A DNA stretch of 64,000 bases from Fragum whitleyi (Eukaryota; Mollusca; Bivalvia; Cardiida; Cardiidae). Location of the stretch: the NCBI GenBank assembly GCA_948146395.1, contig OX411552.1, positions 2,665,501 to 2,729,500 of the forward strand, given 5' to 3'. The position numbers were made by a program, and so were the translations under genes. Below the pieces are notes generated by a model. That model ran no database searches and was not told where the DNA came from. It worked only from the letters and a program-made list of their open reading frames with translations. Positions 38,012-53,000 of the stretch are shown one piece after another. How positions within the stretch are numbered: the first letter of the stretch is position 1; each line of letters begins with the position of its first letter.

Positions 38012-41000
38012 CTGAAATGGATAACATAAAATATGAATTATTTCTGTACACAATATGAAACAAGAAAATTTCAGACTGGTCCAATTTAAAAAGAAGTTAG
38101 AGACTTTAAAATTAACGATACAAGAAAACTATGCAGGCCCTATATTACTCATCTGACCCCTTGGGCATCACATTAACAAGATTCCCAGATTTCTACTTCT
38201 TAGATCATTTGGACCTAATATAAATACCTTAGACAGTTTTTCAGAGAAAATTATTATTGAAAGACTTCCAACTTTGTTTCTTTATAAGATTGGATGCACA
38301 CAGGCAAAGCCAAAATTTATGACATCAGAAACATAAAAAAAGAGGAAAATGATGGTCCTAAATCACTCACCTTCGTATCTTTGTCTCACTCAATAAAAAA
38401 AATTTATCAGCAAAGTTGTACTTTTATGAATTGAGGCCTCTGAGACTGTTAACAAGAAAATTGTCATTAAGATCCCTTTTTCCATGCTATGGCATGGATC
38501 CCTCTCATTTTCAATAGGGTTCATCCTTGTGACCTGCCCAACATTCTGACTAAGTTTCATGAAGATAGGGCCATATTTGTGGCCCCTAGAGTGTAAACAA
38601 GAAAATTGTCATGAAGGCCCTTTTTCCCATGATATGGCAGGGATCATTCCCATTTTCAATTGGGTTCATCAGTGTGATCTGACAAACATTCTGACCAAGT
38701 TTCATGAAGATTGGACCATATTTGTGGCCTTTAGAGCGTAAACAAGAAAATTGTCATTAAGGTCCCGTGATATGACACATGTCCTTTGCATTTTAAATAG
38801 GTTTCATCCTTGTGACCTGACAATCATTCTGACCAAATTTCACAAAGATCCAACCATATTTGTGGCCTCTAGAGTGTAAACAAGAAAATTGTCATTTAGG
38901 CCCCTTTTCCTGTGATATGGCATGGATCCTTCCCATTTTTGATGGGATCATCCTTGTGACCTGAAGAACATTCTGACCAAGTTTAATGAAGATTGGACAA
39001 TATTTGTGGCCTCTACACAAAAAAGCACTTAAATTGTTGACGTCTGACGACAGACAACGCACAACGGACATTCAGTGATCACAAAAGCTCACCTTGAGCA
39101 CGACGTTTAAAGATTTTGCTCTTTATTTTAATGTAAAATGGGACATGCTGGGCAGGGCACAGATTTGACCCAAGGGGCACTGTATGAACAATCTTGGTAG
39201 AAGTCTACTTCATTCTGTAACACAACTTATTAGAATGCAGTCTGCCTTCTAGTTTCAGAGAAGAAGAATTTTAAAAAATTTTCTCTTTGTTTCTATGTAA
39301 AATGGGATAGGCCTGGGCAGGTTTGGTAGAGGTCCACTAGTTGTTGCAACATAAATATGTTTGTCGTACAATTTGGTCACCATCATTCTTTAAATATTTT
39401 GGACCAACCTGTATGAATTCTGACATTTCTATCCAATGGGCTGGGTTTATGAAAACATTTCATAAGGCATGAGTATTGTAACTGACATTGAATTGAGGTT
39501 ACGGAATTAACTTCCCGCATGCATTCCTACCTGTCTATCCATTTAACTAGGTTTATGGAAGCAATTAATACAGTATAGACACTGATGTTCTATAGATATA
39601 CGGAATTACCAACCTGTATGAATTCTGACATGCCTATCCATCTGACTGGGTTTATAAAACATTTCATACAGCATAGACACTGATGTTCTATAGAGGATAC
39701 AGAAATACCAACCTGTATGAATTCTGACATGTCTATCCATCTGACTGGGTTTATAAAACATTTCATACAGTATGGACACTGATGTTGTATAGAGGGTACA
39801 AGACTTCAAACCTGTATGAATTCTGACATGTCTATCCGTTTGACTGGGTTTTCAAAAACATTTCATACAAAATAGACTCTGAGGTTCTTTAGAGGTTACA
39901 GAATTACCCACCTGTATGAATTCTGACATGTCTATCCATTTGACTGGGTTTATGGAAGCATTTCATACAGTATGGACATTGATGTTCTGGAGGTTTATTG
40001 TTCTTGATAGGGTCTTTACTGTGTGTTCTCATGTGCTCTTTAAGGTGACTGGATCTCTTAAATGTCTTTCCACATTGCTGAAGAATAGAAACATTCATTA
40101 ATCAATCCATTTCTTGCAGAGAAATACTATGTGTCAAAGTAAAACCACTTTTGTACTTGGTATTATTTGCTTTACAATTGAGGTATCAGATCATCCAAAA
40201 TTGAGCTTGAATTTGTAGAATAGATGTCCCTATGATAAGAATGAATCAAAATTTACTTCAGAGGGCCCGATATAAATCAGAATATACGCTGGGTTTGAAC
40301 AGACTGGTTTCAAAATGTTGGAACTACTGTAAGTAATATTGTATAATTGCAATCCAATAAAATAAAGAATTCTAATTGGTTCAAATCGCATCACGTGGGG
40401 AAATCCATTGCACTTTATTTCTGTATAAAAAGCAATAGGTCTTTCGGGAAACCCCCGAACTTCGATCTGCAAGTCCTGTGTTGTAGGAACTCGAATTAAC
40501 CTAGTTCCCGATCATCAACGCACCATTTCTATTCAATCTATTATAAATTAAGATATTTTCGAAAGAATTTACGATAACAAGCATGCAGTTCTGATTCTGT
40601 GCCGACGTAAACTTAGAAAACAGCGAGTCGACGAAGACCATCAAGCAACCCTCTCAACTAAGACCGACCACGCCGTTTTCGTTTAAAAACACAGACTTAC
40701 TTGGCAGAAACAAGCTTTTTTGTCATAAGTACCTCTACGAATTTAAATGTTGTCGTTTTTTTGTGTATCATTTGTTTTACTTTATGACATTTCACTTCGA
40801 TAGCGAGATAAACAATACACGCGTGTAATTTTTTTTACGCGGAGAAAGTAGACTTGAAGCTGTAATGTTTGGCCGGGTATTTAATAGTTTCTTCGATCTA
40901 TAGGATTGCAATTATAAGGGACGAGTGTCTTTTTCACTGCGTTTATTTGGGTATAAAGTGCAATTGCCTTAGCACATGGCTTAAACATAACGCCCTACGG

Positions 41001-44000
41001 GCGTTATTTACCATGTGCTAAGGCAATTGCACTTTATACCCCAATAAACGCAGTGAAAAAGACACTCATCCCTATAATAAAAACCTATTTTCTTTCATCC
41101 ATAAACAACTAGACTGTTGCAATGTGGGACTAATATTGCCCTACATGTGCTTTTATCATAGGACCATAACTCTATCAACAATCAATGCATCTTAACCAAA
41201 ACATTTGCACATCTCTGCTTGATATTGATCACATCTGTAGAGTTTGAATAAATCTGCCTATAAGTTGTTGAGAAATTGAGTGGACACAAAAGGCTATACA
41301 GGGTTCTCCCCAGAAAATTTTGAAGGCGTAGTGGCATATGCGCGCGGCTATATTGTCAGATTACTTTGTATTTCTGTTAATAATAAAGGATGGTTACAGT
41401 GGTTTTACTGGATAAGGATTTTGATATTTGTGAAGCAGAACTTCTGTTTTGCTGTATATATAATTTGATTTGAATTTTTTTTCTTTGACACCTTTATAGC
41501 ATCTCATAAATAACTTAACTCCCAAATCATCAATAAAATTTTGCATGATGGCTTAAAAATACCCCCCCTTCCCTCCTTCCCCTTGTATCCCTTCCCTTTA
41601 GTAGAATATACTGTGTACTAAAAGACTATAACAAAAGAAATGAAGAAAATTGGAATATTTAAGAAAATTAAATTAAAGAGCCAAAGAAAACAGTAAATCA
41701 ACTGCACTTAGGCTGTGTTATGCTCATATATTTGAGAGTTCCAAGGACAGCACTGCATGTATTGTCAACTTTTATAGGTCTCTATTTAATAATGTATATA
41801 AGGAATTTTTAAAATCCTTGGGAAGTCCTTGTATGATCAAGGAAGGCCCTTCTCCTGAAATAAGTAAAACTAGATTCTATTACAGTTATTTTCTAATGTG
41901 TTTACAAACCCTTTTCATATCTTCCCCCCAAAAATATCTCTAAGAACATTATTTTATTCTACAATAACCATGTAACAAATTTAAAAGTTGATACCTAGTT
42001 TGTTTAGAGAAGCCTGTGGCAGGACTTTTAGCACTTTGATTTTACAAGGTTTTTTTTCTTCACTTTTTTTTCTTCTTTTTTTGTAATATTTATTTCCTAT
42101 ATCAATTTCTATGACCTAATTTAGAATTAATAGAATTTATCTTGATTTCAATTCTGGAATGAACACAAAAAAGAAAAAAATGTTTTGGGTTGAACATATA
42201 AGGGTACGAATCTAGTTAAGAAATGGTGTTCCTGTGGAGAATTATCAAAAGTTTTGTTTCAATTTTCAAACTGAAATAAGATGTAATGTCCATATAAATT
42301 GGGTAGTAAGCTTGAGGTAAGTGGATTTTAAACAGACAGACTGTCTGTGATGTCTTATTCTGCCTAAATCTCGGTAGTAGAAAGATCGCGAAAACTGCAT
42401 ATTCTTGTCGATTTTTTGTTGATATAATCAAAATTCACATTGGAACAGAAAGGTAAATCTAGTTTGACTCGACCAAATACACTGCAACTCCATTAAAACG
42501 CTGTGGTCGGGGTCCGAGAAATGAAACAGCGGAAGAAGTGGATGTATCTGCTATACCCCGCCCCTGCCGCCGCCGATTCCCCCCCCTCTCCCGCGGTGAA
42601 CAATAACGTACCGCGGAAATGTAACAGACACAGAGTCAATATTGATAACGATATCGGATATCTAAATAGGCCTATACATGTACATATTTAGGCCACCGCA
42701 TTTTATATTTTTAAAACTCGGCAATGAATTGAAGAACAAACGCGGTTTATAACTTTGATATATTTTATTTTAAGATCGTTTTGTTGTCCCCAAGCTAAAT
42801 AAAACTATCTTTGATAAAGAAATCTAGTTTGTAGGGTTAAACGATCGCAGACTCCTCCTAGTTCTCTGAATCCCGATTTCTCGGGGCCTACCCGCCCGGC
42901 AGCTGAGAAACACCGATAACGACGATCTCGAAAGGGTAAAGTTAGTAAAATCCATAAAGTTTCATAAGATCAACAAATTTCATATCTTAAATGTTCGATC
43001 GAAACTATACCAAAGTAATCAAAGCTCTCGGAGCGCAGGACCGCATTCTACGATGAGCGAGAAAAAATGCCGTGAAATCAATTAAATGAATCTAGTTACG
43101 ACATTTGGATCGCAGGTTTGCAAAGATCATCTTCACGAGTCAAGGGGTATCGAAAGCTTCTTCTCGAAAACCGTATAAGTAAAACGTTCGTAACCCTGGG
43201 TTTGACAAGATGTTTATTCACGGATTTGATTGTCAGATAGTAGATCGTCAGGAAAGAAAGTCCAGGCAAATGCGAAGCGACGTGGTCACCATCAGTTTCG
43301 CGCCAGTTTAGCTTCTTTGATTGACTCGTCAGAGTGGGAATTGTAGATTTATATATAGCTTCCTGTTTAAAACTCAATGAAGTTGTCTATTTAGTGAGAG
43401 ATAAGAATCAACGATAACAATCGGGCTTTAAATTTTCAAACCCTGTAAAACATGACTATAATATGAACAAGTTTAATGAAAAAGAAACAAAATTTTATCA
43501 TATATTTACAAAAAATGTAATATTTATAAGAAAATTCGACGGGATTGGCAAAGGGAGGTAATAAACCAATAAATTGGGTAAGGGGCGAGTCGCTTTTTGA
43601 ATCGTTTGTCAACAGCGGTAAATGTTCAAGATTTGAAACGAGATTAGCTCATTTTGCGAAAACATGGCTTCTTCTAAAATTAATTAACTTGGATTTAATC
43701 GCATGCGAGCCAGACTTTTTTGAGTCCAATTGCGTCCCTGCCGTCGACAAAGCGCAGTTGGCAGCGCGCCGGACTGTCAATATTGGGATTCCGTGTATCT
43801 CCGACGGCTGCACTCATTCTTTCTGACTATAAATCACTCACCCATGGGTTAATAATCGAATACCTAAGCGAGATAGCAGTTTGGGGTTAGGAAAGGATGT
43901 GAAAACAAATTTTTCCATCGTTTCCGGTGGATCTCGGTAAAAATTGGCAATTGTCGGTAAATGAAGTGGACTATAAGTGATAGTTTTCGTATTGGTACCC

Positions 44001-47000
44001 ATCTGTTCTTCTCTGTTACTGGAAGTGAGGAACCAGTGAAAATCAACCAGCCATGAAGAAAAAATCCATAATCACCAATTATAAATGGTCTTATCAATTA
44101 GGGTCTTTGTGTATCTTCCCAGATCGCGATTATGTAATGACCGCGCGTCTGCAATCAGTTTTATTGCTCGTTTAGACCCTTTGTTCAGAAAGAAATTAAG
44201 CTGTATCGGTGATCAAATTTAAGCGTATCAGCGTTCCTAAGGTGTATCGGCAACCAGTTAAATTTCTTGAAGGCGTATGGGTCCCGATACGCCATAAGGG
44301 CCTGCGGAGAACGCTGCTATAGACAGACGAACCGAAGTGCATACAGGCTACAACCTACAAGCTGACTCCTGTATATCTCCCAAGCATAGTTTTTGGGGGT
44401 ATAAAGAACCCAGAACAGAGTATAAGATATATCACATCAATCTTGAACTTGTAAAAGCATGCATTAAACAGACTTTGAAATTATTTTACAAGAAATATAA
44501 AACACATACCATCACTCTGCACATAAATCGTCTCTCTGCCCCAGGTTGTTGTGTTGTTGGTACTAGTGTTCCAGACAATCCATCTAGAGGGGCGTGTATG
44601 TCATCATCGCCAACAGTGCCCTCTATAACATCCCCATCATCGTCATCATCTTGATCCAAACCATCATCGTTATCAGACCCTATGTTAGCATCACCTTCTA
44701 TGATGTCATCCATATTACCTGTCATTGTGTTAGGATTGATAGCCCTCATGTCTGTGTCTATATCATTTGTTACATCTACATCAATGTCTTGTTCAACCTT
44801 TGTGTTCTGTGAGACTGATGTATCCACACCCAGTTCACCAGCAGTCAGGCTCTGTGTGGTGTTAGTCATGTGTTCTGTCATATCTGTAGTTAACGTCTGT
44901 ACTGTGTTTGCCTGGAGATCAGCTATCCCTTGTTGATTTATCTGTACCTACAAGGATTTAGTTAAATATAATATCGGTCATTTGATACTCGAGTAATAAC
45001 AGTCGCCTTTTCTTTTTTGAAAATGTTATCTAAACACTTCTTAATGAATAGAATATTTAAGACATATAAAAGTGAGATTTCAGAATCATCAAAATTCCTA
45101 TCCTTCTTTTTGTTCTGACGCTCCTACCTAATTTTTATCATCTGTATTTTTCTGTGTTTCTTTCCTTTTTATCTTTCAACATAACAATCTTAAAAAGAAT
45201 CTTAAAGCCATCTTTCTATTCCTATTCCCTTCTTTCTCTAAAAAAAAATAATAATAATAATAAAATTTTCCATTACAATGAATTTTTGCAATATTTTTTT
45301 TTGTTCTGATTTTCAGGTGTATGTAAGTTTGAATAGGGGTTTATTCCACTTTTATCCATTTTTTAGTCATATTAAGGCACAAAACAATAGATTCCTTGTA
45401 TTTCTTGCACAAGTGCTACAATTATATCCGTATATCCTGCATAAGTTTATAATTATCCAACCATTGGTTGTAGACAAAAAAATTCCATAAGGTTGTGTGT
45501 CACTAAATGGAATTGTACCTTGGATCTCATGATTGAGTGTCACATGATACCAACTATGATATGATTGCTGCCTTCACTACCTGCCTAATGATTGCCAGGG
45601 AAACTAAATTTCATAATTTGTTTGAAACACAGCAGGATAAAATTGTAACCTACCTGCTGTCCATTAATGGTTCCATTAGTAATCAGTGTGTTGGAAGTTG
45701 AATCATGTCCTACAGCCACTGGTTGTTGTTGTTGTTGTTGTATTTGTGCCTGTGTGGCTACTTGATCCACCCCACCAACTTGTTGTACAACGATATTAGG
45801 GTTAATTCCGTCCTGGATGGAGAACGGCTGTACCTGTATGTTAGAGATATTCTGTATGAGGTTTGGATCAGCCGTCTGTAGCTGATTCATGGCTATATTC
45901 ACATTACCAGCTTGTAACTGCTGTAACAAGTTAGTGTCAATCTGAACTGTCTGGTTAAACATACTGGGGTCAAGGCCAGTAATCTGTATTCCTTGACTTA
46001 AATTACCACCGGACAACTGAAGCTGTAACCCCTCAACACCCTGTAACACCTGGGCAGCCAGACCGTTATCAGTTATATTACCAAAGTTGTCCACGGTTAC
46101 GGAGAGTGGAAGCACATTAGCGCCCTGTAATAAAGACTGGTCTATATTGATGACTTGATTCAGCTGATTGTTAAGCTGACTTGGATTGATGATGGGCTGG
46201 GTCACTGTATTTTCAACCGAGTTTATAAAGTCCAATGCCTGTTCTGCTGGGACTTCCTCCACAACTGTTTGGATATATTTGGTTTTTCGTTTTTTATTAT
46301 TGACCTGGTTTGACTTGTTGTAGTGGCTCTGTACGTGACTTTTCCGATGACCTGATGTCCGGAACTTCTGTGGACAGTGTGGACAAGAAAATGGCTTTGA
46401 TCCTGTATGTAATCTCATATGGACCTTTAAACTGCCCTTTGTACTGAATAGGGAGTTACACAGGTGACAGCGAATACTCTTCTCAACTGAAAAGATATAA
46501 AATGTTAACTTTTAAACTGCCCTTTGTACTGAATAGGGACTAACACAGGTGACAAGGAATACTCTTCTCAACTGAAAAGATATAAAATGTTATCCCTTAA
46601 ACTGCCCTTTGTACTGAATAGGGAGTTACACAGGTGACAGCGAATACTCTTCTCAACTGAAAAGATATAAAATGTTATCCCTTAAACTGCCCTTTGTACT
46701 GAATAGGGAGTTACACAGGTGACAGCGAATACTCTTCTCAACTGAAAAGATATAAAATGTTATCCCTTAAACTGCCCTTTGTACTGAATAGGGAGTTACA
46801 CAGGTGACAGCGAATACTCTTCTCAACTGAAACGATATAAAATGTTATCCCTTAAACTGCCCTTTGTACTGAAAAGGGAGTTACACAGGTGGCTAAGGTA
46901 TTCTAACTACACTCAACATTTAATTGTGTTAAGATAATACATTCAGATAGTTGACAATATTCTCACTCGAAAAATATCCTCATGAAAACTGTCTAATCAA

Positions 47001-50000
47001 GAAAACAAAAACAAAAAGGGCTTTGAGAAGACATTAAACTTTTATGAGTGATGAGTTGACAAGACTATGATATTTTTTCTGCAATTATGACATCATATAA
47101 TTTATTTTCTACCAAAATCTCGTCACTAGCTTTAAACAAGCTGCAGTTACGAGATTTTAGCAGAACACTGACAATATACAGTGGAATATCTATATGTCGA
47201 ACTTCGGGGGACTCACCAAAAAACTTCGACGTATAGAAAGTTCGACGAACGGATAAAAGGCGATCTTCGGGACGAAGACGCACCCATCCTCACACTTAGG
47301 TACAACCGAAACTGGTGGCGAAATAATGGACGTATTTGATAAGCATGATGAATTAATCGAATATAAAAGATGATACTTATTTTTATTTACATTTTTATTT
47401 GTTTATAAACCTCATATAAAACATACATTAGAATCACAAAGCAAAAAAAATTTCAAACAAGCCATTCATTTACAAATTTACATGTACTATTAGATCCATG
47501 AGACAATGACTTTTGTGTAAGAGGTTTAAATTTCGCGTTTCTCAAGCAAAAACATATCTGATAATGATTTCTGAATATATAATTTCCTGAACAAATCATT
47601 CTCGGTTGGTTACCCAGTCCTTCCTTGGGTACGTTATGTTGGTCGATGTTGATGGCTATCCCCCCGTGTCTACCGGGTACTTCACCAATCAAGTCCCGCG
47701 TAGCATTGGCTTTACATGCTTCCGTTGTCAATGAGAATTACAAATTTAACGTCGTAGGTCCTATGCATTTTGCGGATCCTTTTCATTTCAAAACAATAAA
47801 TAACTTAACCTTTCACATTCTCTATCTCTTACAAACAATCAAACCCAATCAGGTAAACAATCGATATCCAATACTGAGATCGTGCGTGTCAATTACTGTG
47901 GTTGACAGGTCAAATGTGTGAAAAACCACCTCGATTGCAAATTTCATCAATCAAGGTTGGGGTTCGTCGTAAAGAGGTGTGAATGCACACAAACAATAGT
48001 GATGGGACTTTGAAATTAGTTCGACGTACGGAAAAATTTCGAGCAACGGATAACGACGTATGGAGGTTGAAATACATTGAAATAAAGAGTAAATAGATCG
48101 GGACTTGAAAAATACTTCGACGTAGAGATAACTTCGTCTTATGGACATTCGACGTAAAGATATTTGACTGTACTTACATGATCCATGCGTTTTCATATGA
48201 CTGTCCAGTGTTGATTTAACAGTAAATGTTCGATTACAGACAGGACAGGAGAATGGTTTCTCGCCTGTATGTATTCTAATGTGTCTGACCAGATCACTCG
48301 GCTTTTTGAAACTCTTTGGGCAGTGTTCACACTGATGAGCGTGCTTCTGATCTAGACGTACTGGATCATCCTGCAAATTACAGAAAACATTATCAAATTA
48401 AAATATGAGCCATTCTTTAATGCTTTTCCATGGTTTATCGAGAAATAAGGGTAGATTATCACTTGATTATCTCACCCCAAAAGCAGTGATATTATAAAAA
48501 ACTTATACCCTGCTTTTGTGCATTTCATCCCATCTGACGCCATCTATGCGGGGGGAAATTAGTGACATTACAATGTAATCACATGCAAAATGACGGGCTT
48601 TATAAAAATATGTCCTAGAAATTTCAAATTTTGTCTCATTTTTGCAATAAAGAAATAGAATAATAGTTTGTTTTTCGAATAAGATCGATTAATTTTTTTT
48701 TATTTCGCGAACAACAAAAGCTATATTCACACACGTGTGAAAATATAGCTTTTGTTGTTCACTAAATGAAATATAAATCGATTTTACACTGAAACAAACG
48801 ATTATCCTCTATATGTGTGTAAGAATTTCAATCATTTCACATGTGCTTGAGGTGAAACAACTGACGAATCTAGACAACCATATCATGCAAGAAGAATTTC
48901 ACTGACAGCCAAAAAAGAGGACCAAGACCTTATCTATCTAGAGCACATAGTGAAGACTCTTGTAAGAGTGGGTGATTGCACAGGCTGAACAGAAGCTTTG
49001 CTTAGTGCACATGTGAATTTGTTGGAGTTGTCACGCACTGGCTCATTTATTATCAGTGCTCTCAAAAAGGGCCAATTTCAGGAAGTTTGTAATTCCATGT
49101 TGGAATTTCAGGATTTTTTTTAACGACTTAAGGAACTGACACTGAAAGGTAATGACGGAGGCAGTAATGAAGCGTGGCTAACCTGACAAAATTGCGTAAT
49201 CATAGACTCGTTGTTATAGCGAAAGTCTATGACCCCAAGTGTTACACATGACTTGCTTTGGTCAGCTACATGTGTAGGCTTGGTATGAATATCAACTTTT
49301 TGCACATGTGGACTTACTTTAAACCCTTTATTAGATAAATTCATAAAACTTCCGGGGTCAAATTACAGGACGTTTTCCTTGAATCTTGGATATTTTTGTA
49401 CGCCCAGATGTGATTTTCCAGATGTTACTTCAGAAATTCTTCATGTATATTACATTGATGTCCGCTTATTGAGAGCACTGTATTATATTACAGTAGTCAA
49501 CAACCAAATGCTTGCCTTAAGGTTGACCTTCAAACACAACCCAACATTTTGGCTTAGTGGCATAAAGTTATGAAAAGGATTGATTGATTGATTGATTAAT
49601 TGAATGAGGTTTTACGCTGCTTTCAACATTATTTCAGTTACATCACGGAGGCTGGAGCACCTAACAATCGTTTCCTGGTATTTCCCACACCAGTACTACC
49701 ATTACATTCTTTCCTAGCCTCCAGCTGCTATCTCACATAGGTCTACGATTATTGACCCATTGGTGAGAGACAAATAGATGGAACTTGGACCTTTAGTTTG
49801 ACAGTCCGACGCACTACCAACTGTGCTATAACAGCCGTGTGTTATGAAAGGGAAATATAGTGTCTCTTTTATATAATATGAGCAAGTCTGTGGGTATTGT
49901 GAGAATTAAATGATCACTGTTGTCAGAAAACAAAAATTGCCCTTGCCAGACAAAATCACTTAATTTATAATGGAATGACCATTGACCTTTGTCATTTTTG

Positions 50001-53000
50001 TTACAAACAATATTCTGGATTGATGACTTAAATGGTGCAACTTTATTTGAGCCTCTGTGTGACATTTCAAACAATTTGACATGATGTGCATGAAGAGCCA
50101 ACATTTACCCACCTTTACTGTCTTGTATTATAATTAGATGATTGTCTGACTTGCTTAAGACACAATTGGACCTTATCTTTCTACAAAACACAAGTGAAGA
50201 CCCTGGCAAGACTGTGCAGATACACAGTCTGGCCAGAGTCTTTGCTTGACACACATTTGAAATTGTTGGAAATGTCACGCACAGGCTCATTTTGTGTTTT
50301 TGTTTCATGTCCACATCCATCTTTTTTAAAGACAAACAATGTTTTTATTTCTGAGAAGATGAGCCATTCAGGAGCTTGAGGGTCAAAGCCTGCGAATGAC
50401 TGAATTTAATCTTAAAGATATTATAATAACAGTCAAAGCTCTTTACAACAAAATTCGGGGAAATTAAGAAGAAAAAGATACCCCACAGTAAAATTATCTA
50501 TTTGAACAATCAAAGAGTTCTCTGTCAGGCTAATTCTATGACAACTATATATCCTACCTGTCTGTTTTTCTCAGTCTCTGACTCAAACAACAATCTTTCA
50601 GACATTTTGGTACCATCATTTGTGGAAGATCTAGGGTTTACAGCCTTGTAGGTCACAAATCGCTTACTCTCCTTTCTTTGTTGCTCTACTACAACATCTT
50701 TACTAGTCTCTTGTTGATCATCTATAGATATAAAGGTATTGTGTTTTTTCGAAGGTTCAGTTTAAATCTGTTCTAAGCCTATACACTTAGTACAGTCTTG
50801 CACTAAACCTAAATTTGGTAGTAATATATATATAAGCCCAAGGGACAGTGCAAATTTATTGTAAGTGCCTATACTTTTATAGGCACTTACAAAAGTTTTG
50901 CACTTACCCACTGAGATTATTGTTTGAAGTAAAATATCTATAACATCCACAAAAGTAATTGGAAACATTTCTGTATCAGATAATGTCAAAAACATTTCCA
51001 TGGTTAAAAGTATTTGAAAGTGTTATTCTCCTGGTAAAGTCATTTTAAACAGGAGGATAAGCTTTAAGAACATTAGATGTGGAAACAGAAATTGAAATAC
51101 AAATTTTAGACAATTTAATAGCAATAGTAATAGTAATAATAATCAGTTACTAGGTTACGAACATGATAAGCTACTTATTATTTCCTTCTATATGTGTAGA
51201 GAGTGACAAGAAATATATAAGAAAACATCTCCATTCTTGGATACCTTACCTTCATTATCACTATTTTTAGGCTCGGAATGAATCTTCATGTGCCGTTTAC
51301 ATAATGAGGGAGTCCTGAACCCCTCCAGACAGAAGGGACATTTGTACTCTCTCATGGTTATGTGGGTATTCCTATGTCGAATTAGGGAACCATTGGTGGT
51401 AAACAAGGCGTCACACACATTACATCGATACTCCTTCACCCCACTGTGGGTTCGTAAGTGTTGCTTGGCAACACTCATGGAAACAAACCTTTTGTCACAT
51501 TTACTGCATTTATATGGTTTTTCTCCTGAAAATTCAAAATTTCATTCTTTAGATGCAGTCTTATTTTCCAAAAGACATTAACCCTTGTCATGCTGAATAA
51601 ATTTTGGCTAAAAAATTCATCAAAATCAAAGGGCAAAAATCACTGAAAGTAACAACTGTAGGTCAAACAAAATCTTATTTGAAAAACTAAATCTCTTGAC
51701 AATTCTGGTTTGAAAGTGAGAAAAAGGTGGTGTAGACTAACATCAGACTGCACACATGTGCAGGCTGATGTTTGTCTATAGCTCCTGACAAGGCAGGATT
51801 ATTCCAGGTTCAGCATGACAAGGGTTAAAACATATCTGAAAATGAAAACAACTAACCAGTTTTTTCATAAAGAAGATGAGCCAGTGTTTTCTAAAATCAT
51901 TTTTTCACCCGTTTGTTCAAGATTTTTCAACCCTGAATGACAGTCTGAAGGATTGTGATAAGTGCAGACAGACAAAAGGTTGGATATCAGTGAATCAGTG
52001 TGAAACAGTTGTAACTGTGTATTATGTTTGTTTTTTTCTCTATTTCAGTTTAACAAATTCAGCACTAGTGTTTTTAATAAATCCAGTTACTGTAAACCAG
52101 GTATTTTTGGTGGTGGTTTAATGTTTGCTATATTGGTGGTTGAGTTAAGATGCACCAAAATCAATCCACCCCCAATATCTGTCATTATGATTCAAATATT
52201 TATCAGTATAATGACAATTACGCCTTGTTAAGTGTTAATGAATTCATATTTAAAGGGCACAGATTCAAGAAAATCATACTTTTGATGTTTTTAACTAAGG
52301 AATACGAAATTAAGTTAGGCGTTTTAGTTTTGAGGTATGGATAAGATTTGCCACAATAAACACCGCCAATAACTCAAAATTGTAAAACTGCCAAATGTGA
52401 ACACTGCCAATATAAAGCCGTTTACAGTATTTAGTATTATTTTGGAAACAAATTCAGTCATGTTGCAATAATCTCTGGATATAAGGATATCATTTTGACA
52501 TAAAATTTTACATCATTTTATCCTTATATTGTAACTGAAGAGGTTTTGTTCAATGGGTACCAAAAGTAATCTCACTATGTAGCATATATCATATTAAGTG
52601 ATCAGGGGTGTGGAATTACCATGGCCTCAATGTCCAAAACAGGATTTTCTACCTGCGGACAAGTAAATACCAGAGCTAGTTTTTTGAGTGGAACTGAATA
52701 GATCTAAGCAAAAAATTATTAAAACATTTTTATCAAAGGGTAGAAAACATTATAATGCTGTGTTCCAGCATTTTTCCTTGGTAAAAACAATATTTTCTCA
52801 AAATTTATCAATTCACTTCTTTTGTGGACAAGTTGATTTGCATCCAGGACGAGAGAAAATCATGTTTTTCTTCTCCAGGAACAAGTGGAGAAAGTCTGTA
52901 TTCCACAACCCCAAAACATTCGGCCAATCTCACGATAAACCTCATCTGTACATAGACAGACTATTTTTCAAATTTATGGGAAAACCTTGGAAAAACTCGA

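Noticed and set aside
39606..39809. Open frame with two [14 protein letters not shown] segments as an additional zinc-finger exon
   Set aside because: The first half of each finger is out of frame (one base lost), so the Cys ligands are missing; treated as decayed tandem copies of exon J.
43746..43805. Possible tRNA gene (AGCGCAGTTGGCAGCGCGCC)
   Set aside because: The D-arm region looks right but the anticodon stem and a proper B box/T arm do not form; better seen as a decayed SINE head.
44594..44936. Overlapping + strand open frames opposite exon I
   Set aside because: Antisense of the Thr/Asp-rich ZNF236 exon I, whose splice phases fit both neighbours.
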